From Vulcanimicrobium sp035943995 (GTDB lineage Bacteria; Vulcanimicrobiota; Vulcanimicrobiia; Vulcanimicrobiales; Vulcanimicrobiaceae): a stretch of 64,000 nucleotides of DNA. The position numbers were made by a program, and so were the translations under genes. Positions 35,267 through 41,906 of this stretch are shown in pieces. The notes beneath the pieces were generated by a model that ran no database searches, was not told where the DNA came from, and saw only the letters and a list, made by a program, of their open reading frames with translations. Where the stretch lies: positions 1 through 64,000 of the forward strand of contig DASZBS010000066.1 in the NCBI GenBank assembly GCA_035943995.1. Reading direction: 5' to 3'. Each line of letters starts with the position of its first letter. Position 1 is the first letter of the stretch.

Positions 35267-35797
35267 ATGAAGCTGCCGCTGTGTGTACTCGCCGGACTTT
35301 GTGTCGCGTCGCTCGTGCCCGCGATTGCCGCGGCCGACACGCTCGATCCGACGACGTTCAAGCAGACGATGAGGCGACCGATCATCGTCGTCGACACGGC
35401 GCCGGCGGGCGGCGTGCAGATCAAGTGGAGCAACGGCGCGTACGATTACGGCTACGGCGCGTGGGTCGAGTGCGCGACGTTCGTGAACAACGGGCCGAAA
35501 ACGGCGACCGCAGTGCGGATCGCGTTCGACTACCTCGATCGTGACAAGAAGATCATCGGCAAGGACGTGCTCGAACGCAAAGGTACGTTCTCCCCCGGCG
35601 CGGTGATCGAAGGTCGCGGCGGCGTGATGCAACCCCGGTTCACCGACGGCTGCATAAAACCGATGAACGACAGCCGGGACAGTCAATCGATCGCGGTGGT
35701 GATCGAAGGCGTCACCTACGACGACGGCACGCGCTTCGACCGCGTCGTCGACCTCAACACCGCCGCTAGCACGGCGACGCCGTCGCCGAAGCCGTAG
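35267..35797 (+). CDS. Secreted protein of unknown function
   Basis: The ATG at 35267 begins a signal peptide (LCVLAGLCVASLVPAIAAA). The mature ~155 residues are beta-rich: WVECATFVNNGPKTATAVRI, AFDYLDRDKKIIGKDVLERK, then GRGGVMQPRFTDGCIKPM with two Cys that could pair. The YGAWVECATFVNNG-type strand is typical of small Ig-like extracellular modules. No family recognised. The divergent membrane-protein gene lies 157 bp away. Confidence 0.7.
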   Translation: MKLPLCVLAGLCVASLVPAIAAADTLDPTTFKQTMRRPIIVVDTAPAGGVQIKWSNGAYDYGYGAWVECATFVNNGPKTATAVRIAFDYLDRDKKIIGKDVLERKGTFSPGAVIEGRGGVMQPRFTDGCIKPMNDSRDSQSIAVVIEGVTYDDGTRFDRVVDLNTAASTATPSPKP

Positions 35798-35854
35798 GCG
35801 CAACGAGCATTTCTCCACGCAGGACGCCCCCGGGTGGCGGACACGGAGCGGCAG

Positions 35855-36864
35855 CTATGCGATGCGTTCCCCTAGTAACCGGGCAACTTCTTTCCTGCGG
35901 CAGTTGAGGGCACGTTGAAGGGGCGTGTCGCCCTTGATATCCTTGGCCCCGGCCGCCGCGCCGCAATCGAGCAACGCCTGCGCAATCTCCATGAATCCGC
36001 GCCTGGCCGCCATGTGCAGCGGGGTCGTCCGCGTGACTCCGCCGTGCGCGTTCACGTCCCCACCAGCATGTACCAGCGCCCGAACGATCTCCGGTCCGGC
36101 ATTCGACCCGCATTCGTTCGCGACGCGGTAGAGCGGCGTGTGGCCACCGCTATCCCGCGTGTTCGGGTCCGCTCCCAGCCGCAGCAACGATTTCACCACA
36201 TCCAGGCAGCCTGCGCCGGATGCATAGTGCAAGAGTGTTTTCCCCGCAAATCGCCGCATCATGAGCGAAGGCTCTCTCTCGACGGCATCGATCACGAAGA
36301 GGATCAGCGCATCGCGGCCGGGTTGCATCATCCGCGCGAGCAGGCCGACGAAAACCGAGGGCCGCGACGCAAATCGCGGTGTCAAGGCGAGGGCCTCTTC
36401 GACACGGCCGCCGGCAATCGCGGCGATGGCTTCATCCAAGGTACGCTGCTCAGCCCAACGCGCGCCGAGTTCCTCGGACTCCGGCCCGGCTGTCTCTTTT
36501 CCAATGACGTACGCAGAGCTCTGGAAGAAGAATTGACGTAGTGCTTTTCGTGTATCCTCATCCATCGGGGCAGCCTCGAGCGTTGCCTGCATGTGCTTGA
36601 GCCAGGCGCTCCGTTCCGCAGCGCCAAGCTGGAAACGTGCATGCGATTCGCGCAAGCTCAGCCGCCATCGGAATTGGGCTTGCTCCTCATCGCCACCCAG
36701 AAACTGGATGAGGAACGCGGCAAACTCCTCGGTTGCGCACCGAAGGCTCTTGCCGGGGAGAGCGGACGCAAAACCGAGTCCTTGCCGACACGTGCGTAAA
36801 AGTCCGCCGACAGCCGTTGACAACCCGCTTCACCGCCCAGCGCCTGCAAGAATCCGGTGCGCAT
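35855..36864 (-). pseudogene. Truncated-globin/ankyrin-repeat fusion with a frameshift
   Basis: The 5' part, read from ATG 36864, encodes LGGEAGCQRLSADFYARVGK then DSVLRPL. The next frame continues PGKSLRCATEEFAAFLIQFL then LGGDEEQAQFRWRLSLRESH and ARFQLGAAERSAWLKHMQ. Joined, they form one group-II truncated-haemoglobin domain with its expected HARF segment. About 120 residues of linker and three ankyrin repeats follow (GKTLLHYASGAGCLDVVKSL and two more). One base appears missing in the CTCTCCCC tract at 36755-36762. Either a recent mutation or a sequencing error. As written, a GTG-started 322-residue product would lack the first globin helices. Confidence 0.7.
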
Positions 36865-36930
36865 GCTAGACACCGTGTTACGCTTCATCCAAGTTAATCG
36901 CGATGGATTGAATTAATTTCGGTAGAAACA

Positions 36931-36959
36931 TTGATGCGAACGCATGTTCGTGCTATAAT
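36931..36959 (+). promoter_or_regulatory. Sigma-70-type promoter with a LexA (SOS) box in its spacer
   Basis: TTGATG (36931) and TATAAT (36954) are separated by exactly 17 bases. The spacer contains CGAACGCATGTTCG (36937-36950), an inverted repeat matching the Gram-positive-type LexA box CGAACRNRYGTTYC at 13 of 14 positions. A repressor bound there would block polymerase, so the downstream genes should be SOS-induced. The region is AT-rich against the GC-rich background. Confidence 0.75.
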
Positions 36960-37003
36960 TGCGCAGCGAGTATTTCACAATTTATCACTAGGTGGCCCGG
37001 CCG

Positions 37004-37054
37004 GTGTTAGAAGCACCGACCGAGCCCGTCACCCGATGGGAAAACATCGAATGA
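37004..37054 (+). CDS. 16-codon leader ORF in the LexA-box transcript
   Basis: GTG start with AGGTGG nine bases upstream; encodes VLEAPTEPVTRWENIE. Its stop overlaps the next ATG (ATGA). It is the first of four ORFs linked by overlapping stop/start codons behind the LexA-box promoter. No similarity recognised; it may be a regulatory leader peptide rather than a functional protein. Confidence 0.35.
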   Translation: MLEAPTEPVTRWENIE

Positions 37055-37152
37055 CAATCTGCGAATTCGACGTATCAACGTCGAGCCCTCGGCGCGCCTT
37101 TTCCGCTGCCGAAAACCGTCCGTTTCATCAAACCGGCGAGGTGACCGCGTGA
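37051..37152 (+). CDS. 33-codon ORF, second in the LexA-box chain
   Basis: Encodes MTICEFDVSTSSPRRAFSAA then ENRPFHQTGEVTA. It starts inside the previous stop and its own stop overlaps the following GTG (GTGA). The short length and unremarkable sequence make it a candidate microprotein. No domain recognised. Confidence 0.35.
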   Translation: MTICEFDVSTSSPRRAFSAAENRPFHQTGEVTA

Positions 37153-37439
37153 TGGCGCCGCTCACCGAGTTCCACGCCTCGATGGCCGACGTGACGAACG
37201 AAGAGCACCAGAACATGGCCGGCCTGGTGCAGCCCGACGACTTCAATGCCGAAGTGGTCGTCCGCTTCCTGCGCGACAACGGTATCGACGCGAGCATCGA
37301 CAAGTCGAACGGCGGCTTTCGTTACATGGCCGCAAATGCCGCGCGTGCGTCGCAGGTGCAATTCGCTTGTGTCTGCCTGCGAGCGTCCATCAGCTATGCG
37401 ATCGAGGCAGCCTACTACTGCCTCAAGGCGAAGCGCTGA
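37149..37439 (+). CDS. 96-residue protein of unknown function, third in the LexA-box chain
   Basis: The product (GTG start; ATG one codon later) has normal protein composition: TEFHASMADVTNEEHQNMAG, then DFNAEVVVRFLRDNGIDASI, GGFRYMAANAARASQVQFAC and a C-terminal helix SYAIEAAYYCLKAKR with two Cys nearby. It looks like a compact alpha/beta domain. No family recognised. Its position behind a LexA box suggests a DNA-damage-induced role. Stop overlaps the next ATG (TGATG). Confidence 0.6.
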   Translation: MMAPLTEFHASMADVTNEEHQNMAGLVQPDDFNAEVVVRFLRDNGIDASIDKSNGGFRYMAANAARASQVQFACVCLRASISYAIEAAYYCLKAKR

Positions 37440-37678
37440 TGTCGAAACATTTGCAATCGCCTCGTCCGAAGCTGTGGAACGGGCACTACGGTGGTAGACT
37501 ATCGCTGGGTGAGGCCTCGGCTGGCCAAGAATCTCCCAGTGGGGTCTTCGGAAACGGGTGCCCGACAGCGACCGCGAGGCGGTCGGCCTGTGTTTACAAC
37601 CGCCGAAGCAAGACGCCGTCAGGCGTCTTCTGCATTTCCGGGCCGAGGTTACAAAGGCACTCGGGGGCAGCAGGATAA
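37439..37678 (+). CDS. 79-codon ORF, fourth in the LexA-box chain (doubtful)
   Basis: The ATG overlaps the stop of the 96-residue gene. The product starts MSKHLQSPRPKLWNGHYGGR and becomes low-complexity, with two similar segments SPSGVFGNG and TPSGVFCIS. The other two frames are also open over parts of this region, and a strong hairpin lies inside it, so the 3' half may be non-coding or frameshifted. Only the first ~25 codons look convincing. Confidence 0.3.
   Translation: MSKHLQSPRPKLWNGHYGGRLSLGEASAGQESPSGVFGNGCPTATARRSACVYNRRSKTPSGVFCISGPRLQRHSGAAG
37610..37629. terminator. Strong hairpin, possible transcript end of the LexA-box chain
   Basis: AAGACGCC and GGCGTCTT form a perfect 8-bp stem around the 4-base loop GTCA. 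No clear T-run follows (CTGCATTTCC), so it is a weak intrinsic-terminator candidate. It is placed between the small-ORF chain and the glyoxalase remnant. Confidence 0.4.
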
Positions 37679-37682
37679 CGAT

Positions 37683-37850
37683 CTACGAATCGGAGCGCGC
37701 CGGTGGCTCCCAGAGTTCGATGCGTGTGCCTTTCGGGTCTCTGATCCACGCAAAGTGGCTGTAGTCGTGATCTTCACGCTTCGAGACCCGAGCCGGCGGT
37801 GCCGGCCACCATTGCGAAGCATGGCCGTAAGCAAGAAAGCGCTTCTCGGC
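37683..37850 (-). pseudogene. C-terminal remnant of a VOC/glyoxalase-fold gene
   Basis: Between two stops the minus strand encodes a tail with DHDYSHFAWIRDPKGTRIEL then WEPP. The complete glyoxalase-fold protein at 17.2 kb ends FAWILDPDGTKIELWQ, so the family assignment is clear. Only about 35 residues of the domain remain; the upstream half is unrelated sequence (EKRFLAYGHASQWWP) and there is no start codon. The remnant shows that older genes have been overwritten here. Confidence 0.6.
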
Positions 37851-37899
37851 CTAGCTGTGTCATTTACCGGTACCAAACGGCCAATCGGCGTCCAATGCC

Positions 37900-37929
37900 T
37901 TGTGTATGGTACGCCACCTGGCGTACGAT
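37900..37929 (+). promoter_or_regulatory. Promoter and perfect operator palindrome of the DUF1778/GNAT pair
   Basis: GTACGCCA-CC-TGGCGTAC (37909-37926) is a perfect 18-bp palindrome centred 21 bp before the antitoxin ATG. It lies between TTGTGT (37900) and TACGAT (37924), a plausible -35/-10 pair with 18-base spacing. Transcription would then start almost at the ATG (37939), giving a nearly leaderless mRNA. DUF1778 antitoxins bind such palindromes to repress their own operon. Confidence 0.65.
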
Positions 37930-37938
37930 AGTTCAACT

Positions 37939-38241
37939 ATGGTCAAAAGATCGACCGGTGACGGTGCCGCTTCGGGCCGCGATCGCATTCATTTGCGCGT
38001 CGCACGCGACGTCAAAGATATGCTGGAGCAGGCCGCGGCGCTTTCGACCGGCGGAGATGTGACAGCATTCGTCGTGGGCGCTGCCGCTGACCGTGCCCGT
38101 CTCGTGCTTAGTGACCTAGAGGTGACGCGGGTCGACGACAGCAGCCGGCGTCGTTTCTATGACCTCGTCATGAATCCACCGGAACCGAGTGACCGGCTGA
38201 AAAAGCTGCTCGCATCGGACGCATTCCGCGTCGTGAGCTAG
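37939..38241 (+). CDS. DUF1778-type antitoxin (TacA-like)
   Basis: The 100-residue protein has an N-terminal ribbon-helix-helix region (DRIHLRVARDVKDMLEQAAA, then TGGDVTAFVVGAAADRARLV) and a C-terminal toxin-binding tail (RRFYDLVMNPPEPSDRLKKL). This is the layout of TacA antitoxins. The tail probably caps the acetyltransferase active site. Six bases separate it from the toxin gene, and a perfect operator precedes it. Confidence 0.88.
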   Translation: MVKRSTGDGAASGRDRIHLRVARDVKDMLEQAAALSTGGDVTAFVVGAAADRARLVLSDLEVTRVDDSSRRRFYDLVMNPPEPSDRLKKLLASDAFRVVS

Positions 38242-38246
38242 TCCCG

Positions 38247-38768
38247 TTGCCCGATATCAGAATAGAACCCCTCGGCCGCCATCACTACCGAGGGGTCTTC
38301 GATTGCGGAGAAGACTCGGTCACGCGCTATCTCCGTGAGGTCGCTCTTCAAGCGCAGAAAGCGTATCGGTCAGCATCCAAGGTCGCCGTGCTGCCCGAAG
38401 CTGCGACGCGCGTCTTGGGCTATTTTACGCTAGTCAATCATCGTATCATCGACGAAGAGCTGCCGGAGTCCGTGGCTCGCGAGCTCAAGGTGCACAATCT
38501 TCGCGGAGGCGCTCCGGCGGTGCTGATCGCGCAACTCGGCGTCGATCTCAATTATCGAGCGCACGGTCTCGGAACGTTCTTGCTCAAACGAGCGCTCTTA
38601 GAATCGTTCCAAGTTGCAGAGCGTGTTGGCGGTGTTGCGGTGCTCGTCGATGCGATCGACCAACGACGCGTGAAATGGTATGAGCGAAACGCGGATTTTC
38701 GAGCACTGCGCGAAGGCGGCACCCGACTGATGCTCCCAATGAAGACGCTCGCGAAAGCCATAGGATGA
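38247..38768 (+). CDS. GNAT acetyltransferase toxin (TacT-like)
   Basis: The 173-residue protein matches TacT-type toxins that acetylate aminoacyl-tRNA: FDCGEDSVTRYLREVALQAQ, the GYFTLVNHRI strand, LIAQLGVDLNYRAHGLGTFL with the acetyl-CoA pyrophosphate-binding loop, and VAVLVDAIDQRRVKWYERNA. The usual catalytic Tyr is present in WYERNADF. TTG start. It forms a standard pair with the DUF1778 gene. Confidence 0.87.
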   Translation: MPDIRIEPLGRHHYRGVFDCGEDSVTRYLREVALQAQKAYRSASKVAVLPEAATRVLGYFTLVNHRIIDEELPESVARELKVHNLRGGAPAVLIAQLGVDLNYRAHGLGTFLLKRALLESFQVAERVGGVAVLVDAIDQRRVKWYERNADFRALREGGTRLMLPMKTLAKAIG

Positions 38769-38865
38769 AGTCTCCGAACGATGCGATGTTGACGGCGTAC
38801 TCGTCCACCGCGATGCCGAACGGGACGCAGCCGGCGAACGCTTCTACGGCGAAGGGCGAAGATCT

Positions 38866-39204
38866 GTGGCCCAAGCGCTCCGCACGACGACGACTACGGG
38901 CGGCGTCGTCGCGATCGCCGCCGGCGCCGCAGGCCTGATCGCGGTCGAGCGCCGCAGCGACAGCCGCCCGGCGCAACCGCGCATGATCGCGCTCGACTAC
39001 GCGTTTCTCGGGATGCTGGAAGCGGTCGCGCTGAGAGGATTAGCGCTGCTCGCATTTCGCACGACCGCGGCGATGGGTTCGTTGCTGGCGATCCATCTCA
39101 GCACGGTCGCGGGATTGTTCGCGACCGCCCCATACAGCAAGTTCGTCCACTTCGTGTATCGCTCCATCGCACTGGTCAAGAACGCCTCGGAACGGAGCGA
39201 GTGA
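38866..39204 (+). pseudogene. C-terminal remnant of a TcuB-like membrane protein
   Basis: The open frame encodes GVVAIAAGAAGLIAVERRSD, then MIALDYAFLGMLEAVALRGL and TTAAMGSLLAIHLSTVAGLF with SKFVHFVYR. This matches the C-terminal membrane part of tricarballylate-utilisation protein TcuB, whose complete form also has a 4Fe-4S domain. Only the last third is left; the upstream sequence is unrelated and the GTG start lies inside the family. Probably non-functional. Confidence 0.6.
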
Positions 39205-39215
39205 GCTAGCGCGGA

Positions 39216-39521
39216 CTACTGGTCTCGGCGGGGTTTCGGAGTGGCCGGCACTTGGTGTGCTCCGCACGCAATCCATAGGTACGAATCGGTGAGCCCGGTC
39301 CGGACGAACGCGGCGCACCCGCAATTCCAACGCCAACCGTCGTGTTGTTTTCGGTGGGTCGCGGCCGGGGTGGCGACGGGTGGATCGAACGAAAAGCGTT
39401 CGTGATCGCCAGGTCCGAGCAGGGCGACAAGGTCGGCGTAGGTATAAGCGGACGAACGGGGACGGGGCACAGGTGAGGCAACGACGGCGGATGCTGTGCA
39501 GATGGTCCTGAAAAGAACCAA
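39216..39521 (-). CDS. Small Cys/His-containing protein of unknown function
   Basis: The core TYADLVALLGPGDHERFSFD and WRWNCGCAAFVRTGLTDSYL with WIACGAHQ looks like a real small domain, with CxC, C and H that could bind metal. I have seen similar WxCGC/WIACxxH proteins but cannot name the family. The TTG start at 39521 is uncertain; GTG 39470 would start just before the conserved part. It lies downstream of the ECF sigma gene on the same strand. Confidence 0.55.
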   Translation of the reverse strand: MVLFRTICTASAVVASPVPRPRSSAYTYADLVALLGPGDHERFSFDPPVATPAATHRKQHDGWRWNCGCAAFVRTGLTDSYLWIACGAHQVPATPKPRRDQ

Positions 39522-39603
39522 GTGTACGGTGTCGTCTGCGCCGACCGCACGACGACTTTGCTATAAGGCGACTTTCACGACGAGCGCGGCGACGTTGCGG
39601 ACG

Positions 39604-40191
39604 TCAGCACGCCTCGCCCGATCGGGCCTCAAGCGCATGGCGCAGACGGTGCAGACCTGTCCGGATCCGCGTCTTCACGGTTCCCAGCGGAACGCCGGTT
39701 TCGGTGGCGACACGATGGTAGGTCATGCCGCCGAAGAAGCCCATCTCGATCGGAACCCGTTCGGTCGCGGGCAGTCGCATCAGCGCGCTGCGCACGCGGC
39801 GTGCGTCCAGGTTCGTGAAGACGGCGTCCTCGAGTGCGCCGTCGAGCGGCAAGTCGGCGGGCATCTCCGTCTCCGCGCGCGTCGAACGCTGCCGAATCAC
39901 GTCGAGACCGGCGTTGCGCGCGACACGCGTCACCCACGACACGAGCGAGCCCCCTTTGAACGCCGCCGGATTCACCCACACTTTGAGGAAGACGCCCTGG
40001 GTTAGATCCTCTGCCGACGCATCGTCGCCGAGGAGGCGCAGGCCGATTCCGAACACGAGCCGATGGTAGGCCTCATAGAGGACCTCAAAGGCTTCGACGT
40101 CCCGGTCGGCGACACGGCGCACGAGCGCATCCGCTTCGAACGGGGCGGGAAAACGCGATCGCGGCCGCGCCTCGACCCCGGGGCGGGTCAT
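39604..40191 (-). CDS. ECF-type RNA polymerase sigma factor
   Basis: Sigma region 2 is FEVLYEAYHRLVFGIGLRLL followed by SAEDLTQGVFLKVW, which contains the -10-binding helix. Region 4 is LPATERVPIEMGFFGGMTYH then RVATETGVPLGTVKTRIRTG. The ATG at 40191 gives 195 residues; the frame upstream is low-complexity. No anti-sigma gene is adjacent. On the same strand upstream lie the TPR and DUF4331 genes, a frequent neighbourhood for this sigma type. Confidence 0.9.
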   Translation of the reverse strand: MTRPGVEARPRSRFPAPFEADALVRRVADRDVEAFEVLYEAYHRLVFGIGLRLLGDDASAEDLTQGVFLKVWVNPAAFKGGSLVSWVTRVARNAGLDVIRQRSTRAETEMPADLPLDGALEDAVFTNLDARRVRSALMRLPATERVPIEMGFFGGMTYHRVATETGVPLGTVKTRIRTGLHRLRHALEARSGEAC

Positions 40192-40346
40192 ACGATCATC
40201 GCGAGGTGGTTCATCGACGGCGCCTTTGTAGATCGAAAGATGGACATTGCCGCCACGTACGGTTCCGTACCAAAAATGCGGCCTTCCACACCAACCGAGC
40301 ACCTGATAGTCTGTACGTTGCCGTACCGGTGTGTTACCGTCAGGTC

Positions 40347-40541
40347 ATGACCGGGCTCGTACTGTGTCCCTGCAGGCATCCGGTCGAGGGGCACGATCAG
40401 GACGGCTGCAAGGGGGTTCGCGGCATGCGGTGCCAATGCCGATTGGCGCCCAGCGAGGCGCTCGACGCGGCGATCGAATCGGTGCGTTCGACGTACGCGC
40501 GCCAGGGCGTGGACGCCCTGCAGCCGCGCCGCCGGGAATGA
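40347..40541 (+). CDS. 64-residue Cys/His-rich protein, paralogue of the 57878 gene
   Basis: Begins MTGLVLCPCRHPVEGHDQDG and keeps Cys7, Cys9, His11, His16, Cys21, Cys29 and Cys31. The paralogue at 57878 has all seven at identical positions, strong evidence that both are real and zinc-binding-like. The C-terminal helix EALDAAIESVRSTYAR is also shared. Divergent from the ECF sigma gene. Function unknown. Confidence 0.75.
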   Translation: MTGLVLCPCRHPVEGHDQDGCKGVRGMRCQCRLAPSEALDAAIESVRSTYARQGVDALQPRRRE

Positions 40542-40545
40542 GCGG

Positions 40546-41889
40546 TCAGCGTTCGAGCGCAATGCGAGCGACCGGAGCTTGCAAGGGGTCGAACTGCGGA
40601 TTGAGCGCTAGCGCGCGCCGCAGATAGTCGCGCGCCGCGGGCTCGTCACCAGCGGCGCGTGCGATCATTCCGGCGTGATAGAGAAGTCGCGCGTCGCCGG
40701 TGCCGAGGCGAAGGGCCGCTCGAGCGGCCGACCGGGCTTCGGTGAGCCGGCCGGCTTTTAGCGCCGTCCAAGCGACGGCGTCCGCTCCGTACACGTCGCG
40801 GCGCACGGCATACTCGTGCTTCGCATCGGCATACGCCTCGCCGGCCTTCATGTCGTGATCGGCGTAGAAGAGCGCGAGTTGGCGATTGTAGAGCACGCCG
40901 TTCACGGCGCTCAAATGCCCGATCGCCTCGACGAGCGCGTACTGCGCGGCTGCGTCCGCATCCCGGCCGGCCAATTCGTAGAGATCGCCGAGCGCAGCGA
41001 CGTACGTGGGATCGGGAAAGCGCCGGATCGCAGCTTCGTATTGCACAATCGCGTCCGGGACGTCGCCGCGTGCGGCGCGAACCCGTCCCAGCGATCCGAG
41101 CGCGCGAAAGTAGTTCGGGAAGCTCGCCAGCGCATCGCGATCGTACTGCTCGGCCGCGTCGTACCGGCCCTCGGCAAAAGCGGTCTCACCGAGCTGCCAT
41201 TGGCACCACGCGATCGTTTCGCGCGGAGGAACGGCGAGCCGGATCGCGAGCGCCAGCGCATTGGTGAAATGCCGCGCCGCGCCGGAACCGTCGCCGTGCA
41301 GAAAGGCGAGGCGGGCCAGCCGCGGTTCGCCGTTCGCGTCGACCCCGCCGCTGTGCCGCGCCATCTCGCGGTACGCGCGCGCCGCGTCGTCGTATTCGCC
41401 CAGCTCGACGAGGGCGTCGCCCAAGATCGCATACGGATAGCTCTTGGAGGGATCGAAGCGGATGAGCTCGCGGGCCCGGTCGCGCGCGCCGGTGAAATCG
41501 TGCGACGCGAACTGGCCCAGTGCGAGCGCCGTCACGCCGTCGGCGTTGCGTACCACCGGGACCGACGCCAGGGAAGCGTGCGCGGCTTGCAGCGCAGCTT
41601 CGAGATCGCTGATGCTGCCGGTTTCGCGCAGCAGCTGAAGATGGTAGCCGGCCAGCTTGTTGAGTGCGTTGGCATCCTCGGGATCGCTGCGCACCTTCGC
41701 TTCGAGAAACCGCACGGTCTCGCGAACGTCGGCCCCTTCCTGAAACGCGGACGGCCCCGCTGCCAACGCGCTTGCCGCCGCTTCGGCGATCGGCACATGC
41801 CGGTCCGGCGCGCCGCCGAGCGCGCGAACGCCCCACACCGCGCACGAGAGCGCGATGAGGAGCGCGATACGGATCGCCATAACTCGCAT
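40546..41889 (-). CDS. Exported TPR-repeat protein
   Basis: An N-terminal hydrophobic segment (AIRIALLIALSCAVWGV) precedes at least eight TPR-like helix pairs (DANALNKLAGYHLQLLRETG, YPYAILGDALVELGEYDDAA, RALGSLGRVRAARGDVPDAI). It is 447 residues and presumably a scaffold on the outer face of the membrane. The DUF4331 gene ends 17 bp before its start; these two families are commonly adjacent. Confidence 0.85.
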   Translation of the reverse strand: MRVMAIRIALLIALSCAVWGVRALGGAPDRHVPIAEAAASALAAGPSAFQEGADVRETVRFLEAKVRSDPEDANALNKLAGYHLQLLRETGSISDLEAALQAAHASLASVPVVRNADGVTALALGQFASHDFTGARDRARELIRFDPSKSYPYAILGDALVELGEYDDAARAYREMARHSGGVDANGEPRLARLAFLHGDGSGAARHFTNALALAIRLAVPPRETIAWCQWQLGETAFAEGRYDAAEQYDRDALASFPNYFRALGSLGRVRAARGDVPDAIVQYEAAIRRFPDPTYVAALGDLYELAGRDADAAAQYALVEAIGHLSAVNGVLYNRQLALFYADHDMKAGEAYADAKHEYAVRRDVYGADAVAWTALKAGRLTEARSAARAALRLGTGDARLLYHAGMIARAAGDEPAARDYLRRALALNPQFDPLQAPVARIALER

Positions 41890-41906
41890 GGTTCGCGGGG
41901 AAGCGG

